Part shown: in pieces, positions 42,426 through 53,931 of the stretch
Layout: the number at the start of each line of letters is the position of its first letter
How positions within the stretch are numbered: the first letter of the stretch is position 1
Source of the DNA: Sepiola atlantica
Lineage: Eukaryota > Mollusca > Cephalopoda > Sepiida > Sepiolidae
Length of the DNA: 64,000 bases
Direction of reading: 5' to 3'
Assembly (NCBI GenBank): GCA_963556195.1
Contig: OY744533.1
Span: 48,413,249 to 48,477,248, forward strand
Program-made: the position numbers and the translations under genes
The notes under the pieces: generated by a model
What the model was told of the DNA's origin: nothing
What the model saw: the letters and a program-made list of their open reading frames with translations, nothing else
Database searches by the model: none

Positions 42426-43440
42426 GAGAGGAGGAGAGTGTAGTAACTGTAAGAGGCGTTGAGAGCCTCATTTCTTAGTGATAGACTCTTTATTGCATGC
42501 GTAGATCATTGATTTTATCACTATCCTCCTCCAACACAAGCCCCACGAAACGCATACATGCATACAGCCACACCCACATACCGACCGCCGGAATGGACGG
42601 AACACTAATGCATGCTGAACGAACACCTACTCAATAACTATTTGTTTTCATTTCATGGTTGATGTTCTATTAGTGTTTATTGTATTAACTGTTGTTTTCT
42701 CTGTGTTTGCGAGAGGCGGCCCTATGAGGTTTCAATTACGGGTAATTAACATAAGGGGAAGGGGCGGATATGACAAATATCCGCCGGTCCCACGAGAGTC
42801 AGGAAGACTCCGATAGTGTACTAGTATACATTTAGTGAAAATGCTATACTGAGAAAGAGCCCTATGAAATGGAGCGAGGGTATGAAACTAGTGTGAATTT
42901 TGCTTAAAAATGGAATAATCAATGCAACAGGCAAGGTGCTCTGAGTCTGCGAAAAACTTGTAACCTTTCATGCTCAATTACGTTGGAGGGTCTAGGCAGA
43001 TAGACCAGCTGTTCGAGAACAACAAATGGATTTTTGTCGTTTGGTTTTATTTTGTTATCATTTTCGATGATAATTCTAAAAACAAACCTCTTAGAATAAA
43101 CAGAGTTAGAAGGATTTAATTAGTTGTGACCAGACAAAGGGAACTAAAATTGTCTTAACGCGTCGTGTGCAAGCTAGAGTGAGAGAGATAAAGGAGGGGG
43201 CGAGAGACAGAGATATCTACCACAAGCTTTTCAATAAAAGAGGATGGGGCTTCCGCGCACGTCAGTAGAGTAAAGTAGAGTCAGAGACACAGAAGACCGG
43301 ATAGAACCGCGAACAGGCACAGAGAGAGATACTCTGCTCCCCGACCATCGCCTCGCCCGTCGTAAAAAGGAACGTGTGTCTGCCCGACTTAGAGAAAAAT
43401 GTTTACGATTAATTAAGAGCCATATTGTCGCTCACACAGA
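42425..43440 (+). mobile_element. Possible LTR with polypurine tract
   Basis: GAAGAGAGGAGGAGAG (42424-42438) resembles a polypurine tract and is directly followed by TGTAGTAACTGTAAGAGG, the TG start expected of an LTR. TCAATAAAAGAGG near 43229 could serve as a TATA/polyadenylation region. No second LTR copy, primer-binding site or clear CA end was found in this window, so this may be a solo or partial LTR, or chance. Confidence 0.35.
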
Positions 43441-43904
43441 GAAATAGCAAGAAATCTTTTTGTCGAACAAGGAAGTGTAAATTAGAAACTTCCTATTTTT
43501 GTTTTTACCTTTCGTCTAGGGAAAACACACAGAGTGAACTTTATGAGTACTGAACGGACTTATTTTGTATCCAACCAAGTGTAAATTGATATCGTAATTT
43601 CTTTGTTGAATAATTATTTTTCCTAAGGAAAACGCAAAAACCCAGACCGAGTTGAATGTCATTATTCATTTTTTTTGTTGTTCTGCTTAAATGTCCATTC
43701 CTTCTGCAGAGATAACCGCTGTTATAAACAGTCACGACGTGGGAAGTGTGTTAGTAACTAGACGAGAACCCTCGGCATCGGCGGCCTTCATGCAGACAAC
43801 AAATTCAACAGATCAACGCCCAATGACCGATCGATCTCGGGGACGGCCAGACCGGTGACGTCATCACATCTTCCGACGAGCGCAGAGGGTTGGGGTACAC
43901 TTTC

Positions 43905-43980
43905 ACTGACCGAAGATAGAAAAGATGAAGTATGGTATTAGAAGATATACTACTCTTTGATCTGAGCCAAAAGTCCCTGA
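43905..43980 (-). mobile_element. U2-like head, subfamily B
   Basis: Minus strand: GACTTTTGGCTCAGATCAAA, GAGTAGTATATCTTCTAA and TACCATACTTCATCTTTTC, then TCGGTCAGTGAAAG. The first part parallels U2 snRNA. The second part (CTTCATCTTT, (T/G)TCAGTGAA) is shared with 63725-63790 but not with the 36 kb head, so a separate subfamily is likely. Confidence 0.6.
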
Positions 43981-43989
43981 AGAATTGTT

Positions 43990-44212
43990 TCTATAGTATT
44001 TATTTACCTCCTCAATGTTAGATAAGGTTTTGTAAAAGCCTACAAAATATGCCTGAGCAGCCACATCGGCATCCCCTGTAGGGGCGCTTCAGGCGATTAG
44101 CGATAAACAAATCCTGTCTCATAGAGAGAAAGTAAAACCTGGAAGGGTGGATCTCTTTGGGTTGAACAGTATTATATCTTAGCCTGACTGATTGTCGATT
44201 ACGTATCTTCAA
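43990..44212 (-). mobile_element. U2-like SINE, copy with deleted head
   Basis: Minus strand: CAGGCTAAGATATAATACTG looks like the U2 GGCTAAGATC block joined to its AGTATCTGTTC part with a few bases missing. GATCCACCCTTCCAGG, GATGCCGATGTGGCTGCTCA and a GAGGTAAATAAATA tail follow. Its 3' end lies next to the subfamily-B head. Confidence 0.7.
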
Positions 44213-44310
44213 CTGGTATCCACAATACCTGCTCTAGAATTGCTCTAGTAGTTTACGAATTTTTGGTTGTCTATAAGTTTTGTGTGGATGGAAGTAGATA
44301 ATACGTTGTC

Positions 44311-44654
44311 CGTCTGTGGCGTAACAGATATAAATGCTGAATAATAAGCAATTCTAAGTTATCGTTATTTGGAGATTGAAGGTTCGATCCTCAGTGCGAG
44401 CGATATTAGAAATACAGTTACAAATTAATTAAGACTTCTACCCGGTCATGGCTGACGGGATGAGAGCAAGATACCCCCGCGATTAAATAAAGGGTTCGGT
44501 TCTATTTCCGTACAGACTCCCGAGTTCGACATACAGATTCACGAGTTCGACGAGATGCACCTGAAGAAGGTCGGAAGTTACATCGACCGAAATTTTGTGA
44601 TAATAACATTCATCATGAGAACAGTAGCCCGAATAATCCAAATAATACAAATTG
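44311..44654 (+). mobile_element. S370 tRNA-headed SINE, copy 3
   Basis: GTGGCGTAACAGATA (A-box-like), GGTTCGATCCTCAGTGCGAG (B-box-like), CCCGGTCATGGCTGACGGGA, GAAGAAGGTCGGAAGTTACA, and terminal CCGAATAATCCAAATAATAC. This is the best-preserved head of the family in this window. Confidence 0.8.
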
Positions 44655-44659
44655 TATTT

Positions 44660-45480
44660 GATTTGATTTAACGTTAGCAGGAACTCTCCACTTTTTTGCC
44701 ACATACTTCCTTCCATGACGTAACTATTAATACACGTCAGACTAACTACTTCCTTAACCTCTAATGGAAAATTCTATCTCATTGCTTAACTAAGTTTACA
44801 TGGAATTTTAAATTTTTAACCTTATTCTTCCACACCTTCATTTAAACACTAGTGCAACACTACACACGTAGTTCCGTTAGATTTCGGCCACACTTCGTAC
44901 ACAGGTCAAACTAGTATGTAATAATTGTTGTGGTTACTTTGAATATCCCCGAACACCCATATAAACACATTTTATATGGCCGAGAACAAGATTAGGATTA
45001 ATTATTATATCGAATTGTTTTTCTCTCACGATCTTACAATAACTTATTCAAATATATTCAGTATCATTCTTATATATTTTATGTCATCATTTAGAAAACG
45101 ACAAAGGTTTCGACTCGACAGAAGCGAAACTTTTCCCGCCATAAACATATAAAACAAAAAACATACAACAAAAGTCGTAAGTAACGGTTTTATCCTCTAC
45201 CCCGATGATAATTATAGTCATTAGTAACAAAAGCCCCCCAAACTGGTTTTAACTGGCTAACGGAATGTTGGATTTCTATGACGTAATAATATGCCGACAT
45301 TTTGTTTATAGACTGCGGTATGTATTGCATGTTGATTTTTATTTTTTATTTTATTTTTTTGTGGGTGCGATAAGGTAATGTTTGTAATTAGAAAATGCAA
45401 ACTTAAAATCAAAGACATCATTTCTGACATGTTTTTTGTCATGTAAATGTGTCGCGAAAAAGAAAAGTGATGTGAGACTC
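44660..45480. other. No gene recognised
   Basis: AT-rich. The minus-strand 88-codon frame 45523-45257 begins in the CT-type microsatellite at 45503-45521 and has no known domain. Confidence 0.35.
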
Positions 45481-45534
45481 TACGACTGACAACCATCCCC
45501 CACTCTCTCTCTCTCTCTCTCATATCTCTATATA

Positions 45535-46545
45535 AAGTTAGGTATGTGTATATGTTTATATATTTCTATGTACATTATTCACTACTAATCAAACGATCGT
45601 TATAATTTTTTAACACAGCTGCTTGGCATAAGGGGTCGTAATGTAGCCTATATTTTTGTTTGATTTACTTATATTCAAAGGGGGTAAGAAGGTGATAGTA
45701 TCCCAGTAAAAAAATTAAGATACTTTTGATTTTTTGTGAAATTTTAACGACTACAGTTATAGGCGCTACGGGCCCAAATGCTAGTATATATTAATATCAA
45801 ATTGTTTTTAAAGCATATGCATAGTTAAAACAAAACAGAAATGTTTTGGACTATTAAAAAATTTCCAACGATATTGATAATGCTTACCAATTCATTTATT
45901 TATCTTTTTATTATTCGTGTTTAGAAACATGACGAAATCATAAATCTATAACGTCACGCCAAAGCTATAATTATTTTATTTGGGTTATGTCTTAAGCTCT
46001 ATTTATGAGAAAGTTCAAAAAGAACCTCAGACTGAAGATCTCAAGGTTTCGGTTTCGATTTCTGGTCATGGCACCCACTTTATTTGTTGGGGATTTATTA
46101 CTTACTATTAAGGTAATATTTTCTATTTCTAAAAGTATTTAAGATCTCTGATATTTTGAAATAGTACAAATTCTAAAATGTATTTATTACGCTTAAAAAA
46201 TATTGGCAGATGGACTAAATGTCTATTTATATAAGATAATTATTAGACATCAATTAAAAAATATTCCCAAATTTCAGGGTTTTTTAGTATTTTAGAGTGG
46301 TTTTAAACGGTACAATATAGGTACAACCCACAATCATTATACACAATAAGGCAAGATTCCTTGAATTTCAATTTCTTCTTGGGATCCCTTAAGCATAGGC
46401 CTAAAATTTTAGGCATTTTGTAGAATCAAAATAATACAAGAGAGTTATATCGTTATATCCTGATTTTACTCTTCGTAAAAAGTTGTGCAAACCTGTTTTT
46501 GTTTTAAGGGATTTAATTTCACTCATCCCAGGACGAGTATTCCTT
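45535..46545 (+). repeat. Interspersed repeat R550, copy 4, interrupted
   Basis: Head 45535-45760 (ACACAGCTGCTTGGCATAAG, CAAAGGGGGTAAGAAGG) and tail 46240-46545 (TTAGACATCAATTAAAAAAT, CCTTAAGCATAGGCC, CCCAGGACGAGTATTCC) are separated by about 480 bp of other sequence (45765-46235). Confidence 0.7.
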
Positions 46546-46549
46546 TTTA

Positions 46550-46550
<1 letters not shown>

Positions 46551-46605
<55 letters not shown>
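46551..46605. repeat. (TA)n microsatellite
   Basis: TA run directly after the R550 tail. Confidence 0.98.
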
Positions 46606-46609
<4 letters not shown>

Positions 46610-46919
46610 TTAAATTAAATGAGAACTTAACACTGAATATCAAATCAATATACTTATACATAACTGACACTCACACGTATATCTAACATTTTTGTTAAAA
46701 TTCAAATAAATTATTTTTATCAGTTTGAAATCTATGAGAATATTTTAACAATCATTTTTAAGTGAATAATTACGTACAACGTTTTCATTAAAAAGACATG
46801 TTGATTTAAACGACGTACCCAATAAGTACAAATACACAAACATAAGTTTGTAATGAGTTGAAGCGATAGGTAATTGACTTGTTTTGTTAAATATTTTCTA
46901 CAATAGCATCTAACAAAAA

Positions 46920-46997
46920 TGTATATATATACAAATATGTATATATATATATATACAAATATATATATATATTATAAATATTTTTAAATATTAAAGT

Positions 46998-47043
<46 letters not shown>

Positions 47044-47208
47044 GTGTTTATATATATATTAAAGTGTTTATATATATATATATATTATGAATATTTTTAA
47101 ATATTAAAGTGTTCATTTATATTTATATATATATTAAAGTGTTTATATATATATTGAAGTGTTTATATATGTATATATATAAGTATATATAAAGTATGTA
47201 TATATAAA

Positions 47209-47250
<42 letters not shown>
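46920..47250 (+). repeat. TA-rich array with an AAATATTAAAGTGTTTATAT unit
   Basis: TTAAAGTGTTTATATATA or a close form recurs at least six times between 46990 and 47165, separated by variable TA runs. It is a complex TA-based satellite. Confidence 0.9.
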
Positions 47251-47445
47251 GGAAAAGTATTGCTTTTATGTGGAAACAATCATTTCCTCTGCCAGATCGT
47301 TCCCTCCATATGCAGAAATTTAAATGAAATGTGAACAAACATCTTGCCGTTCAACTATCCAGTTAAAATACCCCATATAAATGTGGCTCCTAATGACAGT
47401 ATCCCCTTCTGTCTCAGTGACAATATGTCTTGTTTTGTGTGTGTG

Positions 47446-47448
<3 letters not shown>

Positions 47449-47514
<66 letters not shown>
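47449..47514. repeat. (TA)n microsatellite
   Basis: TA run directly abutting the left border of the second ~710-bp repeat copy. Confidence 0.98.
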
Positions 47515-47516
<2 letters not shown>

Positions 47517-47517
47517 T

Positions 47518-48091
47518 AATTCTCTTCGGCTTTGGATGCTTTCTCTAAATGACCAGATATCTTCCTTTTAATTCCGTTTCAGTACGCTCTATCTACGACT
47601 TTGAACTCAATTTTCACCATTGGATTTACTTATTTTTTGAACGCCTACACATGATGCCTCTACGAAACTTTTTCTTCTCCATTGAAACCCTCTTCTATTG
47701 GATACCTTATCGGCGGACAATTTACCATCCGGACAAACCCAATATCTTTTTACTCGAAATTTTTCTCACCCTTCTTTTTTTGAATATTTTTTATATTTTT
47801 TCAAATGTTGAACTTTGGCTTTTCTATTGCCAACTTATCTATCTGTATAATTCCTCTGATGATAAGATCTCGATCTTTGAAAAGCCTTGGCTTAAGGAAA
47901 GAACAATAAACATAATTTTATTACAGAATATACCTTGATTTGAACATTTGAAGTTTGAAATAAATTTGGACATTCGTGCATGTTTATCACTCTTCGTCCA
48001 TTTAACTTTATAATTGCTCTATCTCGTATATTGAGCTTTTACCATTTCACTATAGGTTCTTTCTACTAAAAGTGTTACTTTTAGTTACTTA

Positions 48092-48163
<72 letters not shown>

Positions 48164-48225
48164 GTATCGATATCGAACGTCACCAGGCTGGAGTGAGCCA
48201 AGAATAGGGCTAATTTGAGGGTACG
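47518..48225 (+). repeat. ~710-bp direct repeat, copy 2, with an intact 129-codon frame
   Basis: Near-identical to 40968-41690. Here the frame at 47549-47938 is open for 129 codons (starting MTRYLPFNSVSVRSIYDF, with YRRTIYHPDKPN and KPWLKERTIN inside), and is hydrophobic-aromatic. In copy 1 the same frame is broken by small changes. I do not recognise the protein, and the overlapping frames are also AT-biased, so coding is unproven. It contains a (TA)n tract at 48094-48160. Confidence 0.9.
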
Positions 48226-48229
48226 ATCT

Positions 48230-49220
48230 TTCGTACAATAGGGGTGCGTTCGAAAAATAATGTTTTTCTTTAGCCCAAATGAACCATAATAATAATTAAA
48301 ATTAGATTCACGTTAGATTATTCGAGGTGCCCCCAAGACTTAGGGTTAGAGGTTGTGGTATGTATAATGGAGTGTTTTGCAATGCCAAAATCATTTTCAG
48401 GGCAATCGAAAAACGGTAAATTTGTAGATGAACATCCTCAGCTAAAGATTATACTTTTTGTATATATAAGATTATACTTTTTATGGCGATTATGTGTAAA
48501 CACCCGAACAGATTTGATGGAAAAACAAAAACCAAAAAATAAGTTTCCAAATTATTGTGTGGCATTAATTTAGTATATAAATTTAACGTAAAATGATCCC
48601 CTATTTCCGAACCATTCTAACTTTTAATGACAGTTAACTAATTTTTGTTACCATTCACCGTAATTAACAGTGTTGTAAAAGCATACATAATCGCACGGAA
48701 TAGATCTCCCATAGGAGAAAAAATAAAAGTAATAATTTTGGTTATCTGTCCTAAAACGCTGGGATGGGACAGAAATGGGAGAGCATTTTACGTAAAATTT
48801 ATGCATAAAGCTGATTTCCAATAATTTTTTTAAATTATTTTTCCCTTTCCGCCACTTTTAGCGGGGTGTTTACTGTGTACTCGTAATCGCCTAAAAAGTA
48901 GAATCTCATTTTGGAGGTGGGTTTCATTTCTCAAACTGTTACCTGAAAACGCATAATACCACCCCCAAAAACACATGATTGTAGACTGGAGTGATTTCAT
49001 AAAATTACCATTTTTACATCACTTGAATTGTTTTGAGTTCTTTTAATTTTATGTAAACGAAAAATAAGTTTGGTTCAATTTTAGTATAGGGACCGTAGAA
49101 ATAGATCACGTATTTCGCTTATTTTCTTCTGAGTTATAAAGAGGAGAATAAGTTCAATTCATGTTGTTAGAAATCTCCGGTAAAAAAAAAACAGAACAAA
49201 GTTAGGTGTTTAATTATTGT
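48230..49220. other. No gene recognised
   Basis: AT-rich, with a 72-codon unassigned frame at 48355-48573. ATAAATTTAACGTAAAATGA (about 48578) and TTTTACGTAAAATTTATGCA (about 48786) are related words in opposite orientation. Confidence 0.4.
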
Positions 49221-49224
<4 letters not shown>

Positions 49225-49314
<90 letters not shown>

Positions 49315-49398
49315 ATATTGAGCACTTTTTATAAACCCGGTTAAAATTCTCTGGATTACCACCCTGTGGATATTTTTCACCTGGATTATTACCATTAT

Positions 49399-49430
<32 letters not shown>
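49225..49430. repeat. (TA)n tracts flanking the dispersed ~95-bp sequence (copy 2)
   Basis: TA tracts at 49225-49312 and 49402-49430 enclose 49311-49402, which matches 12236-12330 and (reverse) 53664-53750. Confidence 0.93.
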
Positions 49431-49433
<3 letters not shown>

Positions 49434-49434
49434 T

Positions 49435-50190
49435 GAGAAGTAACGTAAATAAATTGACGTTTAATTTAACTATGTAAGTCTACTGTGAAAAAAATAATAA
49501 TACTTATCTGGTTTCTTCTCGAAGGTTTATTTTTGTTTAAAATATGACGTAGTGTTATGGCGAACGATTTGATCAGTAATGTCTATGTAAGATTTGCTAT
49601 GATTTACAAATTTTTACAAATTCTCAAACAGTTAAACTTGATTGCTGTTCCTTTGTGAAATAATTGGCAAACGGGTAAGAGTTGGAGAAATATGCGTGGT
49701 ACCCTATATTTGGTTCAATTAGTTGGAAGAGGCTTACAGAGAGGAATAAAAAATAATGTTTTTGTTTAGGTTATAAAAATAATTTTAAATTTCTGGAAAC
49801 ACGGTCGTAAGTAGTAAGTGACTAAAGTGATGTGTTTCGATGCGTTTGATGCATTATTTTTATAGTCTATTCTAAGTTATTTGGGAGGGAAAATCAAGTC
49901 TACTTCACATATAATATCTATGGGGCTGAAATAAAAAAGCAACAAAAAGAAAAATAAGATCCGAAAAAGAATTTGAATCGTTTTCATAAGTAAAGGAACC
50001 AGTTTAAACATAACAGCTCACCCACCGAATCTCCGATTATTTGAAAGTTACCATAATTCTGAGAATACTTAGCTCTCTTTCTTTGTGGATATTACATGTT
50101 TTTTATTTACATTATTTAACGATGCCTTCTCGAATTGGTATAAACGGGAAAAAAATAAACGTGAAAAATAAATCTTTTTCTTCTTTTTAA
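49435..50190. other. No gene recognised
   Basis: AT-rich, with no open frame of note. Confidence 0.4.
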
Positions 50191-50194
50191 TTCA

Positions 50195-50405
50195 AGCTAC
50201 GGCGAGGTTCGCAATGATGAATTTTTGTCTCCACTTGACAAGATCACAAGCTTGGTCGGGGTGAAAGCCGGTTATACAGAGATCTTTTTACAGTGTGTCT
50301 GCCCATCTCATCATCGGTCGGGCCTTCGGATATCCTCATTGCAGACGTGGTCAAGCAGTGTAATTCTAGACATCCAGCGGAGCATTTTGGATTCCATAAC
50401 GGCGA
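50195..50405 (-). pseudogene. RTE-like LINE, C-terminal fragment
   Basis: On the minus strand from about 50403 the frame reads ESKMLRWMSRITLLDHVCNE then DIRR. This is the (E/K)(T/S).MLRWM.....D...N..IR motif that closes reverse transcriptases of the RTE type. After a frame change and deletion, RWADTL.KDLCITGFHPDQA, then KWRQKF and NLAVA, match the extreme C-terminus (family form W.D...KDL......DR..WR......ADPA). The middle RWFGHVLR segment is missing. Dead and truncated at its 5' side. Confidence 0.75.
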
Positions 50406-50769
50406 AAACTTTATATATATTTACAACAGTTTTTATTAATAGGCATTCTTAGTGGACTCGCGTGCTTTTTTTTTTTCATAGAAAAATATCATTATCAAAT
50501 GAAGCAGTTATATTATCTATGGTGCTGGGAATATAGAAATATATGCAGCAACAGCTCTGAAATGCAAACCACGTGTCTTAATTGTATAAGAATTAAATAT
50601 TTTTAGGCGACGATATTGGGTACTAAACAAGGACGAAAGAAATACCACGTGTCTCTCCGCACTGTTAAAAATGCGACAGGAGGGGGCGGCTTCTGTTTCT
50701 AATTGGTGAAAAAGTCACAACAGGGGATGTATTGCAACCCCCACCTACCCATGTCAATTGTCTTAAATT

Positions 50770-50844
50770 CACATTTAGCGATTTAAGCGGAAATCCGCTT
50801 TTTAATTCATAAAAAGCGGATTTCCGCTTCAATCGCTAAATGTG
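50770..50844. repeat. 75-bp near-perfect palindrome
   Basis: Arms CACATTTAGCGATTTAAGCG plus GAAATCCGCTTTTT and their reverse complement, with one mismatch and a 7-bp loop. It is MITE-like in shape; no partner elsewhere in the window. Confidence 0.95.
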
Positions 50845-51067
50845 AGTTACTACTTTTTGGTCGAAATCTGCGGGTGTTTTTATAAGAAAAATATGATTTC
50901 TACCAAATCGTAAGAGCCTTACTCCTTGGCTTATTGCTTAAAATCGCAATAGTAGACCCTTACTTGACACAAGAAGATAAGGGACCCAATTAGTAAATTG
51001 TTAGTAGGTGATCTTCCACCTTATAAAAGCTGAAAATCGATTCCTAATTATTCACGCATTACGCCCG

Positions 51068-51263
<196 letters not shown>

Positions 51264-51274
51264 ATTTTTTACAT

Positions 51275-51455
51275 TAATTTTACATTTTCTAGAATTAAAA
51301 TCATTTAATGGATTTAATCAAAGTTGGAATAAGGACTTTACATATGTCTTAGTAGCGTTATATTTTTATTTTGATCTTCGTAAGTGGGACATAAAAGTGG
51401 TACAAAACTGTTCTGTATTAATTTTACCTGTGCTGGGACGAGTATTCTTCTAGTA
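51275..51455 (+). repeat. Interspersed repeat R550, copy 5 (3' end only)
   Basis: CATTTTCTAGAATTAAAATC, ATTTAATCAAAGTTGGAATA, AACTGTTCTG and CTGGGACGAGTATTC match the R550 tail. The truncation point is the AAT microsatellite. Confidence 0.75.
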
Positions 51456-51529
51456 TTTTTTCATGTGTATCCATTGTTTGCTTTTATTGCTTATTCATGA
51501 CGCACATTTATGCCTGAACCACCGGATGC

Positions 51530-52045
51530 ATTTTTATGTCATATGCAGGGCAGATTCGATTTAACCCACAGATTGGACGTTGACATGTGCTACCACTCAG
51601 TATTAGAATGGGCCTGGGGGTAATAGTTACTCAGATGTTACTCCACACCTCCTAAAGTTTCCAAATTGTGGTGTCACCATCGGATGAAGTTTTATGTCAT
51701 ATACAGGGTCAATTTTATTTAACCTATAGATGAGACCTTGACACTCCGGGTAAGGGTGAACCTGATAGTAATATAAACTAGGGAGTAACACCACACTCCC
51801 CAAAGCTCCCGAATTTGAGGTACACCACCGAATTCAGTTTTATATCATCTGCAGGGCCGACTATATTTACATTAACAGTCGGTGTGGACTCTGGAATAAT
51901 GGCAACTCAGATTTGATTGACACCACACTCTCCAAACCTCTCAAATTCGGGTTTTACTTCCAGATGAGTTTTATGTTATATTGAGGGCAGATTCTATTTA
52001 ACCTATAGATGGGACCTGACAGGTACTACCACTCACAAGTCGACA
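51530..52045 (+). repeat. ~150-bp degenerate tandem repeat, about four units
   Basis: TTTTATGTCATAT(G/A)CAGGG recurs at 51533, 51691, 51838 and 51969 (spacing 158, 147 and 131 bp). It is followed by ATT(T/C)(T/G)ATTTAACC and then CACCACACTC(T/C)CCAAA and CTC(A/C)(A/C)AATT. A single unit also lies at 150-310. Confidence 0.85.
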
Positions 52046-52149
52046 CAATGACATCAGTGTAATCACTCTTTTCCTCTGAAATACGTAAAATTCGCGGGTG
52101 CTGACACTGTGGACAAGTAAAGCATAGGCTGAAGTTTATTTGTTTCTGA

Positions 52150-52680
52150 ATTTTTGCGTTGAGGATTGATAATTTGTATTATTTGGATTATTCTGACTAC
52201 TGTTCTCATCTTGAGTGTTATCTCACAACGTTTCGGCCAATGTAACCTCCGACCTTCTTCAGGTGTAACTTGTCGAACTCGAGAAGCCACTTGATGTAAG
52301 GAGCTAAAAAATACTACTTCAAGGTCAAACTTAGCCAATGATAAGTGTTAGACAAATAGATTAACACCAAGAAAACAGCAATTCTGTCCCGTTTGTCAGA
52401 TACATCCATTATGGAATGTGAGGACTAAAGGACAAAATAAGGGAAGCGAGAGTTACGATGCTGACGAAAGTAAACCCAATGTCTATTTTCTAGTCCCTAT
52501 AATCTTTGTCGAACTCGGGAATCTGAACAGAATTTCGAACGGAACTCTTTATTTAATCCACGGAGGTAACATGCACTCGTTCCGTCAGCCATAACCGGGC
52601 AGAAGTCCTAAGTAATTCACAATTGTAGAAAATTGTCACTTAGAACTGAATTTTAGTTAGTACTTTATCTTTTACGAAGT
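52150..52680 (-). mobile_element. S370 tRNA-headed SINE, copy 4, carrying an insertion
   Basis: TTGTATTATTTGGATTATTC at 52164 (reverse of the 3' end), ACAACGTTTCGGCCAATGTA and ACCTTCTTCAGGTGTAACTT precede the insertion. TCTGAACAGAATTTCGAACG and AACCGGGCAGAAGTCC follow it. The tRNA-like end is near 52680 and is degraded. Confidence 0.75.
52286..52505. mobile_element. 220-bp insertion in S370 with 16-bp target-site duplication
   Basis: TTGTCGAACTCGAGAA at 52270-52285 and TTGTCGAACTCGGGAA at 52506-52521 flank it (one mismatch). The insert matches 21585-21760 in order and orientation. A long, slightly diverged duplication like this is typical of LINE-mobilised SINEs. Confidence 0.75.
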
Positions 52681-52684
52681 ATAT

Positions 52685-53540
52685 CTGTACTAAATATGGT
52701 TAGATTACAGAAAGGATTGTGAATTTTATTAACAATTTTACGTGTAGCATTTTTAGAGAGGTTCCGTGGGCGGAGGTTCACCCTGTATAATAATTCGTTT
52801 AAAAGTAATTGGAATTTAAATGTATTTGGAGGCCATGTTGGGTGCCATTTAGGAAAAAGACCGCGGTTGAAACGTGTGTAATCCCGATATGTATTTCTAC
52901 ACAACATAAAGAAACTATGCAATCAATAAAGGCTGTGACATCTTTTTTATTAATTGAATAAAAAAGAGGCAATATTTTCTTTCAAATCTAGAATCCTACC
53001 ATGTTTCTGATCTTTGAATTGTATCGACGCCAGCTTTACTTTATTAACAAACGAATCATTCGACTCGGCGTCGAGCTTCATAGAGAGTAATAGTAACATT
53101 TGATTGGCTTCCATCCCAGTTCTATTCCGATGAATTCATTATTACGTGCTGGCCACAAACGGTCGTGCCTAGAATATGGAAGAGCTATTCTTGAAGACTG
53201 GCCAATGGCCGCAAGGGCGCCGTGGGAACCTTGAAGAGCGTCGATCGATAGAAAATACGACGTGCGATGAAAAATAGATAAGAATTAGGGCCCTTTTTTC
53301 GACACTTTTCAATCGAGTGGTGAAAAGCGGTTTCAGAATTGAGGGTTCTTTGGTTAAGACAAAAGGGAATGGAAAGTGAGGATATTGAAAGACTAAAGAC
53401 GTACAGAAAAACAGAAAAATAAATTAATTAATAAAAGAAAACTGTTAAAAACGAAAACTATAACAAATAAAGACTTTGAGGAATAGACAGATAGATATAA
53501 CCAAACTGCGACGGATCGATATATAAATATAAATAAATTG
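52685..53540. other. No gene recognised
   Basis: The minus-strand 85-codon frame 52922-52665 (MHSFFMLCRNTYRDYTRFN start) has ordinary composition but is unassigned. GC is slightly raised around 53020-53280. Confidence 0.35.
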
Positions 53541-53542
53541 CC

Positions 53543-53543
<1 letters not shown>

Positions 53544-53597
<54 letters not shown>

Positions 53598-53607
53598 TAA
53601 ACAGACT

Positions 53608-53664
<57 letters not shown>
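53544..53664. repeat. (GATA)n and (TA)n microsatellites
   Basis: A GATA-type run at 53544-53597 and a TA run at 53611-53664. Confidence 0.97.
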
Positions 53665-53667
<3 letters not shown>

Positions 53668-53925
53668 TAATAATTCAGGTAAAAACATCCACAGGGTAGT
53701 AATCCAAAGAATTTCAACCGGGTTTATAAAAAGTGCTCAATATTAAATAGAGCTTTATATATGCTTATTTTAATTTACACAGACATGTACAAAATCTGCG
53801 ACACTGGCATGTCGATGTTATCGATCAACAGTTATTATAAACTGAGATCTCATCGGGCAGAGTTAGAATCCGATCTTAACCTCAGATCATATTTGGAGAG
53901 AAAAGTTTTCTCTCCAAATATGATC
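53664..53925 (+). mobile_element. Fragment of the 10.7-kb palindrome family ending in a perfect 41-bp palindrome
   Basis: 53664-53750 is the reverse of the dispersed ~95-bp sequence. From 53776 ACAGACATGTACAAAATCTG begins the palindrome-element outer arm, continuing to ATCATATTTGGAGAGAA at about 53902. The sequence then folds back on itself: GATCATATTTGGAGAGAAAA and its complement surround a single G (53885-53925). The 61-codon frame here is not a gene. Confidence 0.88.
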
Positions 53926-53931
53926 GCCCTT

